From: a virus
Reading direction: 5' to 3' (one strand)
Virus record (IMG/VR): IMGVR_UViG_3300043788_000040
Coordinates: 1 to 64,000 of that record
DNA: 64,000 nucleotides
The notes below the pieces were generated by a model. That model did not search any database and had not been told where the DNA came from. It worked only from the letters and a program-made list of their open reading frames with translations. Of the stretch, positions 32,720 to 40,043 are shown in pieces (position 1 is the first letter of the stretch; each line of letters begins with the position of its first letter). The translations under genes and the position numbers were made by a program.

Positions 32720-33424
32720 TTGGAATCGCTGTACAACGTCAACGGACTGATCTTCTGGGGTGAGCGGGAGATCAACGCACGCAAGATAGTGGAGAGCCAC
32801 TTAGTTCAGGCGGTCAAGGACAGCCTGAAGAGCATGAACCGGGCGTGGGAGTTCTTCCAGGTGGAGGCTCCGATCCTGACGCCAAAGCCGTTCGTGAACC
32901 CGAACTACACGGACGAGGACTTGTTTGCGACAGGCGGCACGGCGAAGGACAGCGACGGGACGGATGTGGCGCTGATTGCCCGTCCTGAGACCACAATGGG
33001 TTCTTACGCGTGCGCGAGGTACCTGTTGAACCCGCACAACGAAACAAAGGTGCGGATGCCTCTGGTGGTCTGGCAGCATGGCAAGAGCTTCCGGCGTGAG
33101 CAAGACCAGCCGACAAAGTTCATGCGGCTGAAAGAGTTTAACCAGCTTGAGTTTCAGTGCATCTACAGTCCGACGACTGCGATGGACTACAGCTTGAAGC
33201 TGCTCGCGGATGTCGCCATCGCGCTGACGAAGTTGGTAGGCGAGACGAGGATCACGCCGAGCGATAGGCTGCCGGACTACAGCGAGTCCACGATAGACAT
33301 TGAACACGCTGAGAGCGGTATGGAGCTTTGCTCCTGCTCAAGGCGCAAGGATTTTGAAGGTGCGAAGGTTCTAGAAGTTGCGGTGGGCACCGACCGCGTT
33401 GTGAAACATTTTCTGGGCGTGTAG
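32720..33424 (+). CDS. Minimal glycyl-tRNA-synthetase-like protein (class II core only)
   Basis: A 234-aa protein with all three class II synthetase motifs. Motif 1 is AWEFFQVEAPILTP (about residues 48-61), motif 2 is SFRREQDQ, ending in MRLKEFNQLEF, and motif 3 is EVAVGTDRVV near the C-terminus. RPETTMG before motif 2 and GMELCSCSRRKDFE before motif 3 match the dimeric-type GlyRS pattern (RPETAQG; ELEGIANRTDFD). The anticodon-binding domain of normal GlyRS is absent. No ATG/GTG fits: TTG 32720 lies 6 nt after AGAGG. The UAG stop is bases 8-10 of tRNA-Ala(33415). It may charge the three phage tRNA-Gly or do something else; activity is unproven. Confidence 0.75.
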   Translation: MESLYNVNGLIFWGEREINARKIVESHLVQAVKDSLKSMNRAWEFFQVEAPILTPKPFVNPNYTDEDLFATGGTAKDSDGTDVALIARPETTMGSYACARYLLNPHNETKVRMPLVVWQHGKSFRREQDQPTKFMRLKEFNQLEFQCIYSPTTAMDYSLKLLADVAIALTKLVGETRITPSDRLPDYSESTIDIEHAESGMELCSCSRRKDFEGAKVLEVAVGTDRVVKHFLGV

Positions 33425-33490
33425 CTCAACTGGGAGAGCGCGTGCTTTGCAAGCATGAGGTAGCAGGTTCGACCCCTGTCACGTCCACCA
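33415..33490 (+). tRNA. tRNA-Ala (UGC), copy 2
   Basis: Acceptor GGGCGTG/CACGTCC with G3:U70, anticodon stem CGTGC/GCATG with loop TTTGCAA giving TGC, TTCGACC T-loop, discriminator A and encoded CCA. Its first 10 nt overlap the 3' end of the GlyRS-like gene, and the invariant T8-A9-G10 supplies that gene's stop codon. Confidence 0.94.
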
Positions 33491-33495
33491 ATTTT

Positions 33496-33571
33496 GGGGC
33501 TATAGTGCAGCGGCCTAGCACATCACCCTCTCACGGTGAAAACGCGGGTTCAAATCCCGCTAGCCCTACCA
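33496..33571 (+). tRNA. tRNA-Glu (CUC)
   Basis: Acceptor GGGGCTA/TAGCCCT with G1:U72 as in the other phage tRNA-Glu, D-stem GTGC/GCAC, anticodon stem TCACC/GGTGA with loop CTCTCAC giving CTC, TTCAAAT T-loop, discriminator A and encoded CCA. It is the last tRNA of the cluster. Confidence 0.92.
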
Positions 33572-33606
33572 ATTTCAAACCCATAGTGTGATTGTTTGTC
33601 GCCGGG

Positions 33607-33780
33607 ATGCGACGCCCTATGGACAAGCGTTGTCTGCACTGTAACGAAGTGATGGATGATGAGCGCGAGAAATACGTAGGCGTTTGCTTCCGGTGCCGCA
33701 GGTTCGGGCTTCTCACCGGAAAATTCCCCAAAAGCTTGGAAGAAAGAAAACGTTGGGAAGAGGGTCTTAAAAACGGCTGA
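33607..33780 (+). CDS. Small zinc-ribbon protein
   Basis: A 57-aa protein with CLHC and CFRC, the two knuckles of a small zinc ribbon, and a basic C-terminus. Two ATGs are possible (33607 and 33619), with no strong ribosome site for either. It follows the tRNA cluster and overlaps the convergent gene by 14 nt. The function is unknown; nucleic-acid binding is plausible. Confidence 0.6.
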   Translation: MRRPMDKRCLHCNEVMDDEREKYVGVCFRCRRFGLLTGKFPKSLEERKRWEEGLKNG

Positions 33781-34042
33781 TCCAGCGCCGCCCGAGCCGC
33801 CCGGCTTTCTTGGCAGCACGAGTAGCCGTCCTTCCGGCCTTAGGGCAGTCAATCAGTTTCGCCGAGCAGCGTGGAAGCTCCCCGCCCCTCGGACCCGCCC
33901 CGAAGTACTTTCCCGGTCTCCCGCAACCATACTGGCACAGGACTTCCCCGGATTCTGGCGTGTTCATGCGGTGGTCAAACTCCTCGTCGGTCTCTGCTGG
34001 CTGAGTGTCCTCGGGGAAGGCGGTCTGGAATTTCTCGTCCAT
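33767..34042 (-). CDS. Small protein with homing-endonuclease-type zinc finger
   Basis: A 91-aa protein on the opposite strand to its neighbours. CQYGCGRPGKYF, then CSAKLIDCP, matches the N-terminal zinc finger (C-x-Y-G-C-G, CS, CP) found in many phage HNH/GIY-YIG homing endonucleases. The nuclease domain is absent and the tail is Arg/Lys-rich. It may be a truncated remnant of a homing endonuclease that moved next to the tRNA cluster, or a stand-alone zinc finger. Its ATG lies beside the palindrome at 34041-34059. Confidence 0.58.
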   Translation of the reverse strand: MDEKFQTAFPEDTQPAETDEEFDHRMNTPESGEVLCQYGCGRPGKYFGAGPRGGELPRCSAKLIDCPKAGRTATRAAKKAGRLGRRWISRF

Positions 34043-34059
34043 ACTGAAGATTTCAGTAT
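34041..34059. promoter_or_regulatory. Palindrome between divergent genes, candidate operator
   Basis: ATACTGAA (34041-34048) and TTCAGTAT (34052-34059) form a perfect 8-bp inverted repeat with a 3-bp centre. It lies between the - strand zinc-finger gene and the + strand gene at 34077, and the - strand start codon touches it. The half-site contains AGTAT, as in the palindrome at 20212. Confidence 0.45.
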
Positions 34060-34076
34060 TTGGTAGAGAGGTTTCT

Positions 34077-34583
34077 ATGGCTAAAGCAAAGGCTCAATTG
34101 AAGGTCATTTACCACGAATTCTTCTGCGACGACGTGCTCAGCGAGTTTGACGGGTTCTTTGAGATCGTCAACGGCAAGGTGGAGTACGTCACCGGGTGGT
34201 TCGCCAACGACGCCAACTGGCGCGGCGAGTACATGGGCGGTCTGATAGAGCACTTCGGCGGTGACGTGCAATCCCTGCCTGAGAAGCACTACAAAGCAGC
34301 CCGCACCTTGGCGGCGAAGGCCTACGGCATAGATGAGCAGGAAGACCACGACGGTGAGTACGAGTACGTCCAGCTTTACTTCCGCAAGGGAACGTCCGAC
34401 AAGGTTTACTACATCAACCTGTCCCGTGACGACAACGGCTGGTTCGTCAACGTAGAGTACGGGCGTCGCAACGGTACTCTCAAGGACGAGATGAAGTGCG
34501 AGGCGACCCACTACACGGAAGCCAAGGGAATTTACGACAGCATTCTGAACGAGAAGCTCAAGAAAGGCTACAAACGCAAGTGA
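34077..34583 (+). CDS. WGR-like domain protein
   Basis: A 168-aa protein. The C-terminal 80 residues resemble a WGR domain: YYINLSRDDNGWFVNVEYGR, then NGTLKDEMK and a KGIYDSILNEKLKKGYKR ending. WGR domains occur in PARPs and bacterial DNA ligase-associated proteins and bind nucleic acid ends. The N-terminal 80 residues are acidic and unidentified. The ATG has GAGAGG upstream; the longer frame would cross the palindromic operator. Confidence 0.62.
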   Translation: MAKAKAQLKVIYHEFFCDDVLSEFDGFFEIVNGKVEYVTGWFANDANWRGEYMGGLIEHFGGDVQSLPEKHYKAARTLAAKAYGIDEQEDHDGEYEYVQLYFRKGTSDKVYYINLSRDDNGWFVNVEYGRRNGTLKDEMKCEATHYTEAKGIYDSILNEKLKKGYKRK

Positions 34584-35245
34584 GAGTAGTTTTCATTTCC
34601 GACACACACGGGCTACACGGACGCATGACTGCTCCGATCCCCGAGGGCGACATCCTGATTCACGCGGGCGACGGCACCAACGTCGGGCGCATGAATGAGA
34701 TCGCGGCCGCAGGAGTGTGGCTGCGCAGCCTGCCCCACAAGCACAAGGTTTTCGTCGCTGGTAACCACGACTGGATGTTTGAGAAGAACTGTGCCATGGC
34801 GGTGCAACTATTGAACCAAGGTCTCACTGGCGATACGTTGAACTCAAAGATCGTGTATCTTGAGGACAGCGCCGTTGAGATTGAGGGTCTGAAAATCTAT
34901 GGCAGCCCTTGGCAGCCGAGGTTCTTGGACTGGGCATTCAACTTGGATCGCGGTGAATCAATCAAGAAGAAGTGGGACTTGATCCCCGAGGGTCTGGACA
35001 TCCTGATCACGCACGGCCCGCCGATGGGAATCCTTGACCAGACCAACCCGGTTCTTGGCACCGATCACCTTGGTTGCGAGGAACTCATCAAAGCGGTTGA
35101 GCGGGCGAAGCCGAAGGTTCACGTCTTCGGTCACATCCATGGCGGGTACGGCAAGGTGCAGTATCCGAACACACTGTTCATCAACGCCGCGATCTGCGAC
35201 GAGGCGTACAAACCTTGGCGGGAGCCTGTTGTCGTTGACCTATGA
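34580..35245 (+). CDS. Calcineurin-like metallophosphoesterase
   Basis: A 221-aa protein with all motifs of the family: ISDTHG at the N-terminus, HAGDGT, AGNHDW, a THGPP histidine and GHIHGGYG. These residues bind two metal ions in phosphodiesterases and phosphatases. The GTG start overlaps the previous TGA and is right in front of the first conserved strand (RVVFISDTHG). The substrate could be a nucleotide, nucleic acid or protein phosphate; the sequence does not decide. Confidence 0.85.
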   Translation: MRVVFISDTHGLHGRMTAPIPEGDILIHAGDGTNVGRMNEIAAAGVWLRSLPHKHKVFVAGNHDWMFEKNCAMAVQLLNQGLTGDTLNSKIVYLEDSAVEIEGLKIYGSPWQPRFLDWAFNLDRGESIKKKWDLIPEGLDILITHGPPMGILDQTNPVLGTDHLGCEELIKAVERAKPKVHVFGHIHGGYGKVQYPNTLFINAAICDEAYKPWREPVVVDL

Positions 35246-35400
35246 GACGGAAGTGTCAAGTCTACCACGACTGGAAGCAGTGCGAAGAACCCGCCGTGGA
35301 CTACGTTCAGATAGACTACGAGGAAGACACCGTCAGGGTTTGGATGTGCGCCCACCACTGGGACGAACACCAGAAGAGAGTCAAGAATGCAACGCGCTAA
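35242..35400 (+). CDS. Small Cys/His protein
   Basis: A 52-aa ORF, MRRKCQVYHDWKQCEEP, then WMCAHHWDEHQKR. Two Cys and several His could bind a metal. The ATG overlaps the phosphoesterase stop (ATGA), and the next gene starts inside its end. Codon use and coupling support a real gene. The function is unknown. Confidence 0.6.
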   Translation: MRRKCQVYHDWKQCEEPAVDYVQIDYEEDTVRVWMCAHHWDEHQKRVKNATR

Positions 35401-35662
35401 CCCACAGCTTTCCGCACTTGCCCTCCTTGTGCAGAGATTTGGCAAACAGATTCCGGGCGGATACGAGGTGCATGTCTCAGCGTTGGAGATGACAACCATG
35501 TCTCCGCATGGTATATTCCAAGAGGTGCCCGACGCTGATGGCAGGGGCGTGCGCTGGCAATACTTCCCGAACCACGTCATTGACATTGAAGGCGGCACGG
35601 TTCCCGACGAGAAGCCAGCGGCTCAGTTACCGGAGAAAACAGACAGTGATAGACCCGTATGA
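35387..35662 (+). CDS. Hypothetical protein
   Basis: A 91-aa protein, helical for the first 20 residues, then mixed beta (YEVHVSALEMTTMSP, RWQYFPNHVIDIEGG) with an acidic Pro-rich tail. It overlaps both neighbours (14 and 17 nt), so it belongs to one polycistron with the glycosylase-like gene. No family was recognised. Confidence 0.58.
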   Translation: MQRANPQLSALALLVQRFGKQIPGGYEVHVSALEMTTMSPHGIFQEVPDADGRGVRWQYFPNHVIDIEGGTVPDEKPAAQLPEKTDSDRPV

Positions 35663-36248
35663 TCTGACGAAGCCGTGGGATGCAGTCCGCCTTCAGGAAT
35701 GGTTCCTTTTCGGCGTATGCGTGGCGGGCAAGAGCGCCAAGCAGACCGCAGCGAAGGTTGAGGCGATGCTGAAGGACATGCGCTTCCAGAAGACAGAGCT
35801 TTTCGGCAGGGGCAGCATGCTCGTCCAGTGCGAGAATCTCACGCCTTTCGCTTGCGTGGATTGCGCCGTCAGGCGTGGCAAACTGGGCTACTACCTCCGC
35901 AAGCACAAGCTGGGTCAGTATGGACGGATCAACAAGGCTTTCCGGGGCATGATCAAAATCAGCCCGGAGACCGTCACGCTGAATGAGCTTGAACAGATTC
36001 ACGGCGTCGGTGCAAAGACCGCCCGGATGCTATTGCTCTACACCCGCCCGGATCAGGAAATGATTCCTCTGGATACCCACGTCCTCAAGTGGCTCCACGC
36101 CCACGGCTACGACGCACCGAAAAGCACCCCACCACCCGGCAAGAAATACCGTGAGCTTGAACTTGCCTTCATCCGCGAGGGTAAGAAGCGTGGGCTGACC
36201 GCCAAGGAGTGGGACACTAAAGTCTGGCAGCAGTACGCGAAAGGATGA
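35646..36248 (+). CDS. HhH-GPD DNA glycosylase-like protein
   Basis: A 200-aa protein read from GTG 35646. It has a helix-hairpin-helix, LEQIHGVGAKTARMLL (about residues 115-130), and DTHVLKWL about 20 residues later, containing the catalytic aspartate of the endonuclease III/MutY superfamily; the lysine in GAKTA is at the lyase position. The 4Fe-4S cysteine cluster of endonuclease III is missing, although CENLTPFACVDC in the N-terminal half is Cys-rich. It could excise damaged or modified bases. The specificity is unknown. Confidence 0.68.
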   Translation: MIDPYDLTKPWDAVRLQEWFLFGVCVAGKSAKQTAAKVEAMLKDMRFQKTELFGRGSMLVQCENLTPFACVDCAVRRGKLGYYLRKHKLGQYGRINKAFRGMIKISPETVTLNELEQIHGVGAKTARMLLLYTRPDQEMIPLDTHVLKWLHAHGYDAPKSTPPPGKKYRELELAFIREGKKRGLTAKEWDTKVWQQYAKG

Positions 36249-36251
36249 GCC

Positions 36252-36554
36252 ATGTTCGTTTTGCAGCTTAACCCGATGACCTCCAACGCCGAGAACGTCG
36301 TCCCGGTCGTCCGCGCCGAGACACGTGAGGCTATCGAAGCCCTCCTAAACTCCGAGACCGTGGAGCCGTACACGGACGGACAGTGGCGTAAGGTCTTCCG
36401 GCAGGGCGGCATGTTGGAGTGGTACAACCCGCCGATGGGCGGAGAGTCTTGGATCGGCGTGCCCGCGATCGCGGACATCGGCACAGCCGACGACTGGGCA
36501 CGTCTCGCCCGTGAAGAGTACGAACGTGTTGTTTCGACTATCCCGCAAGTCTGA
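36252..36554 (+). CDS. Hypothetical protein
   Basis: A 100-aa protein with a beta-rich beginning (MFVLQLNPM), a helical RAETREAIEALLNSE segment and WRKVFRQGGMLEWYNPP, which resembles small phage proteins with a two-layer alpha/beta fold. It starts 3 nt after the preceding stop. No family was recognised. Confidence 0.6.
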   Translation: MFVLQLNPMTSNAENVVPVVRAETREAIEALLNSETVEPYTDGQWRKVFRQGGMLEWYNPPMGGESWIGVPAIADIGTADDWARLAREEYERVVSTIPQV

Positions 36555-36631
36555 AAAACCCCCTAAATACAACGATTTCCAATAGCAAATAGGTTCCGTG
36601 ACTTCGGTTCTCTTCAAGTAGGAGAGAGCCT

Positions 36632-37195
36632 GTGCCGATCACCCTACCCATTCCAAAGCTCGCGGCGACCCCAGCCTTGCCGAAGCGGTTCAAGAATGGG
36701 CTTCTTCAGCCTAACTCCAACAAGATGAAGCAGGCAGCCGACCTCCGCGACATCTACGGCGAGATCGCCGGGGAGTGGGGCGGCTTTGAGGACGACCAGT
36801 CCCTCTACGAATTCGCCGAACCGAAGACACGGGAACTTCTTCTTGGAACGGACGAGGACTTGAACGCCGTCCATGATTTTGACACCGCCTCCATGTACGC
36901 CCACAGCGGCAACTGGAAGATGGCGAGTCAGTACCTCGGGTACGCATTGAGGAAGGTCGCCGAAAAGATTGAGAAGCTGGGCTACGGTTACGACGTCAGT
37001 GGTGAAACCGGACGTGGCGGCGGGGGCACAAGCGGTAACGACCGTCATCTCTGGGACACGGGCAACGCCCCAAAGCACGACCACACTGGGGTCAACCCGG
37101 CGAACATGATGTTTGACACGGAAGCGGAGTCAGATTACCCGGAGCTTGCAGCGTTCAAACACAAGCGGGTGCATTGGCCGCCGAGGACTAGATAA
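36632..37195 (+). CDS. Hypothetical protein before the fibre genes
   Basis: A 187-aa protein from GTG 36632 with AGGAGAG upstream. The N-terminus is Pro/Lys-rich, the middle is helical and acidic, and residues about 125-150 are Gly/His/Asn-rich (GRGGGGTSGNDRHLWD), possibly a flexible linker. It is followed 2 nt later by the first fibre-like gene and may be a virion component. The function is unknown. Confidence 0.58.
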   Translation: MPITLPIPKLAATPALPKRFKNGLLQPNSNKMKQAADLRDIYGEIAGEWGGFEDDQSLYEFAEPKTRELLLGTDEDLNAVHDFDTASMYAHSGNWKMASQYLGYALRKVAEKIEKLGYGYDVSGETGRGGGGTSGNDRHLWDTGNAPKHDHTGVNPANMMFDTEAESDYPELAAFKHKRVHWPPRTR

Positions 37196-37197
37196 AA

Positions 37198-38523
37198 ATG
37201 GCAACAGTCCAAGTTTGCATTTTCAATCCGGTAACGACGCTCATTGACACAATCACCGCCGCGGCATTCGGTCCGTCGGCGGCTGGTGTCCCCGTTGTCA
37301 CCAACAGCCTTGGTGTCATTGACTCCTCCCTCATCGGTATCGGCGTCACGGCGACGGCTGGACAGAACCTCACCTCGGGACAGCTTGTCAACCTGTACAG
37401 CAACGCTGGAACGCTGACTGCACAGATCGCATCGGCACAGAATACGGGCACGGCTCCCTCCGGCGCTCCCTATCCGATCCAAGCGCAAGGCTACGCAGGG
37501 CTGTCCACATTCGGTGCGACGCAGACGTTCACCGGGGCGAAGCTGACGGTCAACTTCTTCGGCACGTTCACATACATTGACGGCAACGCTGAGTTCAACG
37601 CAGGCACCATCGGTCAGGAAGTGTTCCTGTCTGCCATTACGCCTGGTGGCGTAACGCTGACTCCGGTTACAGCCCTTGAACAGGCGGTCGGCTACGTCGT
37701 TGGATTTGCTGCACCCAACATCGTCTCTATCAGTTTCGCTTCGGGCTTCCAAGACTTCTCACACATCTCCGGCGTCAACCCGATCACCAAGGGCGGCACT
37801 GGTGCTACAACCGCCGTGCAGGCGCTTGACAATCTTTTCGGAACGTTCTCCGCTGGTCAGTTTTGGGCGGGTCCGCTACCCGACGTGGGCGGTGGACCGT
37901 TCGGAGTTGGGGCTTTTGGTGCCGGACCTTTCGGCAGCCCGGCGTCAGCCTTCCCCACGGCTCGCCTCATTTTCAACACTGACTTGCAGGATGCAATCTT
38001 CGGAGCATCTGGTCCGCTTCACAATCCCGGCGCGGTTCCCGACCCCGGCCCGGTTGCTGGCACGACCCACTTCCTGCGGGAAGACGGCACATGGGCAACG
38101 ATTCCGCCCCCTCCGCCCCCTCCGATGCCTATTCAGTCGGATCATCCGGGTCTCACGGCGTCCTTCGGTCCGGTGACCCTACTCGTCCCGGCAGCGACGG
38201 GTATGTTCCGAATCTCGGTTTACGAGGAATGCACGGTCGCTGGCGCAAGCGGCGGTGGCACTCCGTTCGGTGGCGGAATTTTCGGTGGCGGGGTTTTCAA
38301 TGGTTTGGACGACAACCTTCAGACCGTCGTGACTTGGATAGACGACGTTGGAGTGCGCACGGACACGCCGATGGCTATACCTCTTGATCTCGGGAACACG
38401 AATTCTACGAGCGGTGATCTTTTCTTCCGTGCAGTGGGAGGCACCCCGATCACTTTTCAGACGTTTTTGCTAAAGACGGGCACGCCGACATACGGAGTTT
38501 TCGTTAGGCTGGAGAGCTTGTAA
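37198..38523 (+). CDS. Tail-fibre-like structural protein 1
   Basis: A 441-aa protein rich in Gly, Thr, Ala and Val. GGTGATTAVQALDNL near residue 200 and FLREDGTW near 290 are hallmark phrases of phage fibre and spike proteins. A GPFGVGAFGAGPFG motif repeats a phrase from the 2291-5773 protein. A polyproline linker separates the last 130 residues, a likely receptor-binding domain. It heads a run of five structural genes. Confidence 0.72.
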   Translation: MATVQVCIFNPVTTLIDTITAAAFGPSAAGVPVVTNSLGVIDSSLIGIGVTATAGQNLTSGQLVNLYSNAGTLTAQIASAQNTGTAPSGAPYPIQAQGYAGLSTFGATQTFTGAKLTVNFFGTFTYIDGNAEFNAGTIGQEVFLSAITPGGVTLTPVTALEQAVGYVVGFAAPNIVSISFASGFQDFSHISGVNPITKGGTGATTAVQALDNLFGTFSAGQFWAGPLPDVGGGPFGVGAFGAGPFGSPASAFPTARLIFNTDLQDAIFGASGPLHNPGAVPDPGPVAGTTHFLREDGTWATIPPPPPPPMPIQSDHPGLTASFGPVTLLVPAATGMFRISVYEECTVAGASGGGTPFGGGIFGGGVFNGLDDNLQTVVTWIDDVGVRTDTPMAIPLDLGNTNSTSGDLFFRAVGGTPITFQTFLLKTGTPTYGVFVRLESL

Positions 38524-38525
38524 AC

Positions 38526-40043
38526 ATGCCATACATCAACCAACTTGACGCCGCCATCGCAACCGTCATCGCTCAGGTGAACGGCACTACGCCTTTGGCT
38601 GGACAGAATATAATCATCACCCCCAGCCCTAGTGGGACTAGAGTCGCACTTGCGAACAACATCGTCGTAAACAACATCACCGCGAACGGTGTAGAGTCCG
38701 TGAGTGGGATGCTCACCGTGGGTGCGGCGCTTTCCGTAAGCGGTTCAATCACTCTTTTGAACCCTGGCATAGCCACATCTCCGGCGAACGAGTTCGCCGC
38801 ACCGTCATTAGTCTTCACCGGATCGTACTGGCACAACACGCCTCCCGGCGCACACCCCGATAGCTACTCGCTTGATGTGACCATGCTCGGAAGTTCGTTT
38901 GATAACCAGTCTTCGGCTGTTCTGACCTTGAACCACGTAGGCGCGAACATCGCATACTTCACGCTGGGTCCTCAGATTTTCCGTTTCACTTCGGGTGGGG
39001 AGAACGTCCTCGGCACGGTTAGTGGCGTGAACTTCGTGGTCTCCCCGGAGCACAGCGATGGAACAGTCTTTACCTTAACCGCCGCTGCCAACGCAATTGG
39101 GAACCTCACAACCTACACCGGGTCTAACATCGCCGTTGTGCCGCCCGAACCTGGGCAGTATGTCACCATCGCTGGTTTCACCAACGGTGCAAACAATGGA
39201 CGCTTTTTGGTTTCAAGTTCCACGGTGGGCGGCGGCGGTAGCGTCACAGTTTACAATGCTGGTGGTATTGCCGAGACGCATGCTGGAACCTCAACTACCG
39301 ACTTCGCCTACCCCCCTCAAGGCGTGTTTTCATCTGTCGGTTTCGGCAGTGGTGTTTTTCATTTGCTGGGGACGTCTCATAACACTCAAGCCACCTTCAC
39401 AGGGGAACCGGGCACTATCCAGTTGGCAATCGGCATGGATGGTAACGCAACCGACGCTGGGTACATGCGTGTCATCAACGACCCCGTATCAGGCAACCAT
39501 GGTATTGAACTCGGCGCTGTGATTGACGGCACGGGCGTTGCACCAGTCTTCATGCAGCTTGGTCACATCGCGGGACAGTCCACGGCGGCTTTCAACGCTC
39601 CTCTGACTCTCCTCGGATCAACCTCCGGCTCCGCGTCTATCGGCGTCGCCGCAGCGGCGGGCACCCCGAACCAAATCAACCTGCCGACCACGACTGGAAC
39701 TGCTGGTCAGGTCTTGACCACAGACGGAATGAACCCGCAGCAGCTTTCATGGAGTTCCGGTAGCGGTCCGCAGACCGAGACTGTGCGTGTCGTGTACGCG
39801 TCAAACCCACTGGCGGCTGGAGCCTTGAGCAGTTCAATACCCGTGACTTTCTCAAGCCCCTTCGCTGATGCAAACTACACGGTGAGTGTGAGCGTGGAAA
39901 CTGCTGCCGCCATGCAGTCTGCTACAGTCGTTGCCACTTTCCAGAAGCAGGGGACACCGCAGAACGGCGTGAACGTGCAGGTTTTGAACAATGACTCCCT
40001 CTCACATACCGTGACTGTGCATGTCATAGCGAGGCACGACTAA
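38526..40043 (+). CDS. Tail-fibre-like structural protein 2
   Basis: A 505-aa beta-rich protein. Residues about 175-260 contain a module, VTIAGFTNGANNGRFLVSSS, ending AETHAGT, that also occurs in the next protein. The central part has the GSTSGSASIGVAA and TTTGTAGQVLTTDG phrases of phage fibre shafts. It overlaps the next gene by 1 nt. It is probably a component of the host-contact apparatus. Confidence 0.7.
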   Translation: MPYINQLDAAIATVIAQVNGTTPLAGQNIIITPSPSGTRVALANNIVVNNITANGVESVSGMLTVGAALSVSGSITLLNPGIATSPANEFAAPSLVFTGSYWHNTPPGAHPDSYSLDVTMLGSSFDNQSSAVLTLNHVGANIAYFTLGPQIFRFTSGGENVLGTVSGVNFVVSPEHSDGTVFTLTAAANAIGNLTTYTGSNIAVVPPEPGQYVTIAGFTNGANNGRFLVSSSTVGGGGSVTVYNAGGIAETHAGTSTTDFAYPPQGVFSSVGFGSGVFHLLGTSHNTQATFTGEPGTIQLAIGMDGNATDAGYMRVINDPVSGNHGIELGAVIDGTGVAPVFMQLGHIAGQSTAAFNAPLTLLGSTSGSASIGVAAAAGTPNQINLPTTTGTAGQVLTTDGMNPQQLSWSSGSGPQTETVRVVYASNPLAAGALSSSIPVTFSSPFADANYTVSVSVETAAAMQSATVVATFQKQGTPQNGVNVQVLNNDSLSHTVTVHVIARHD

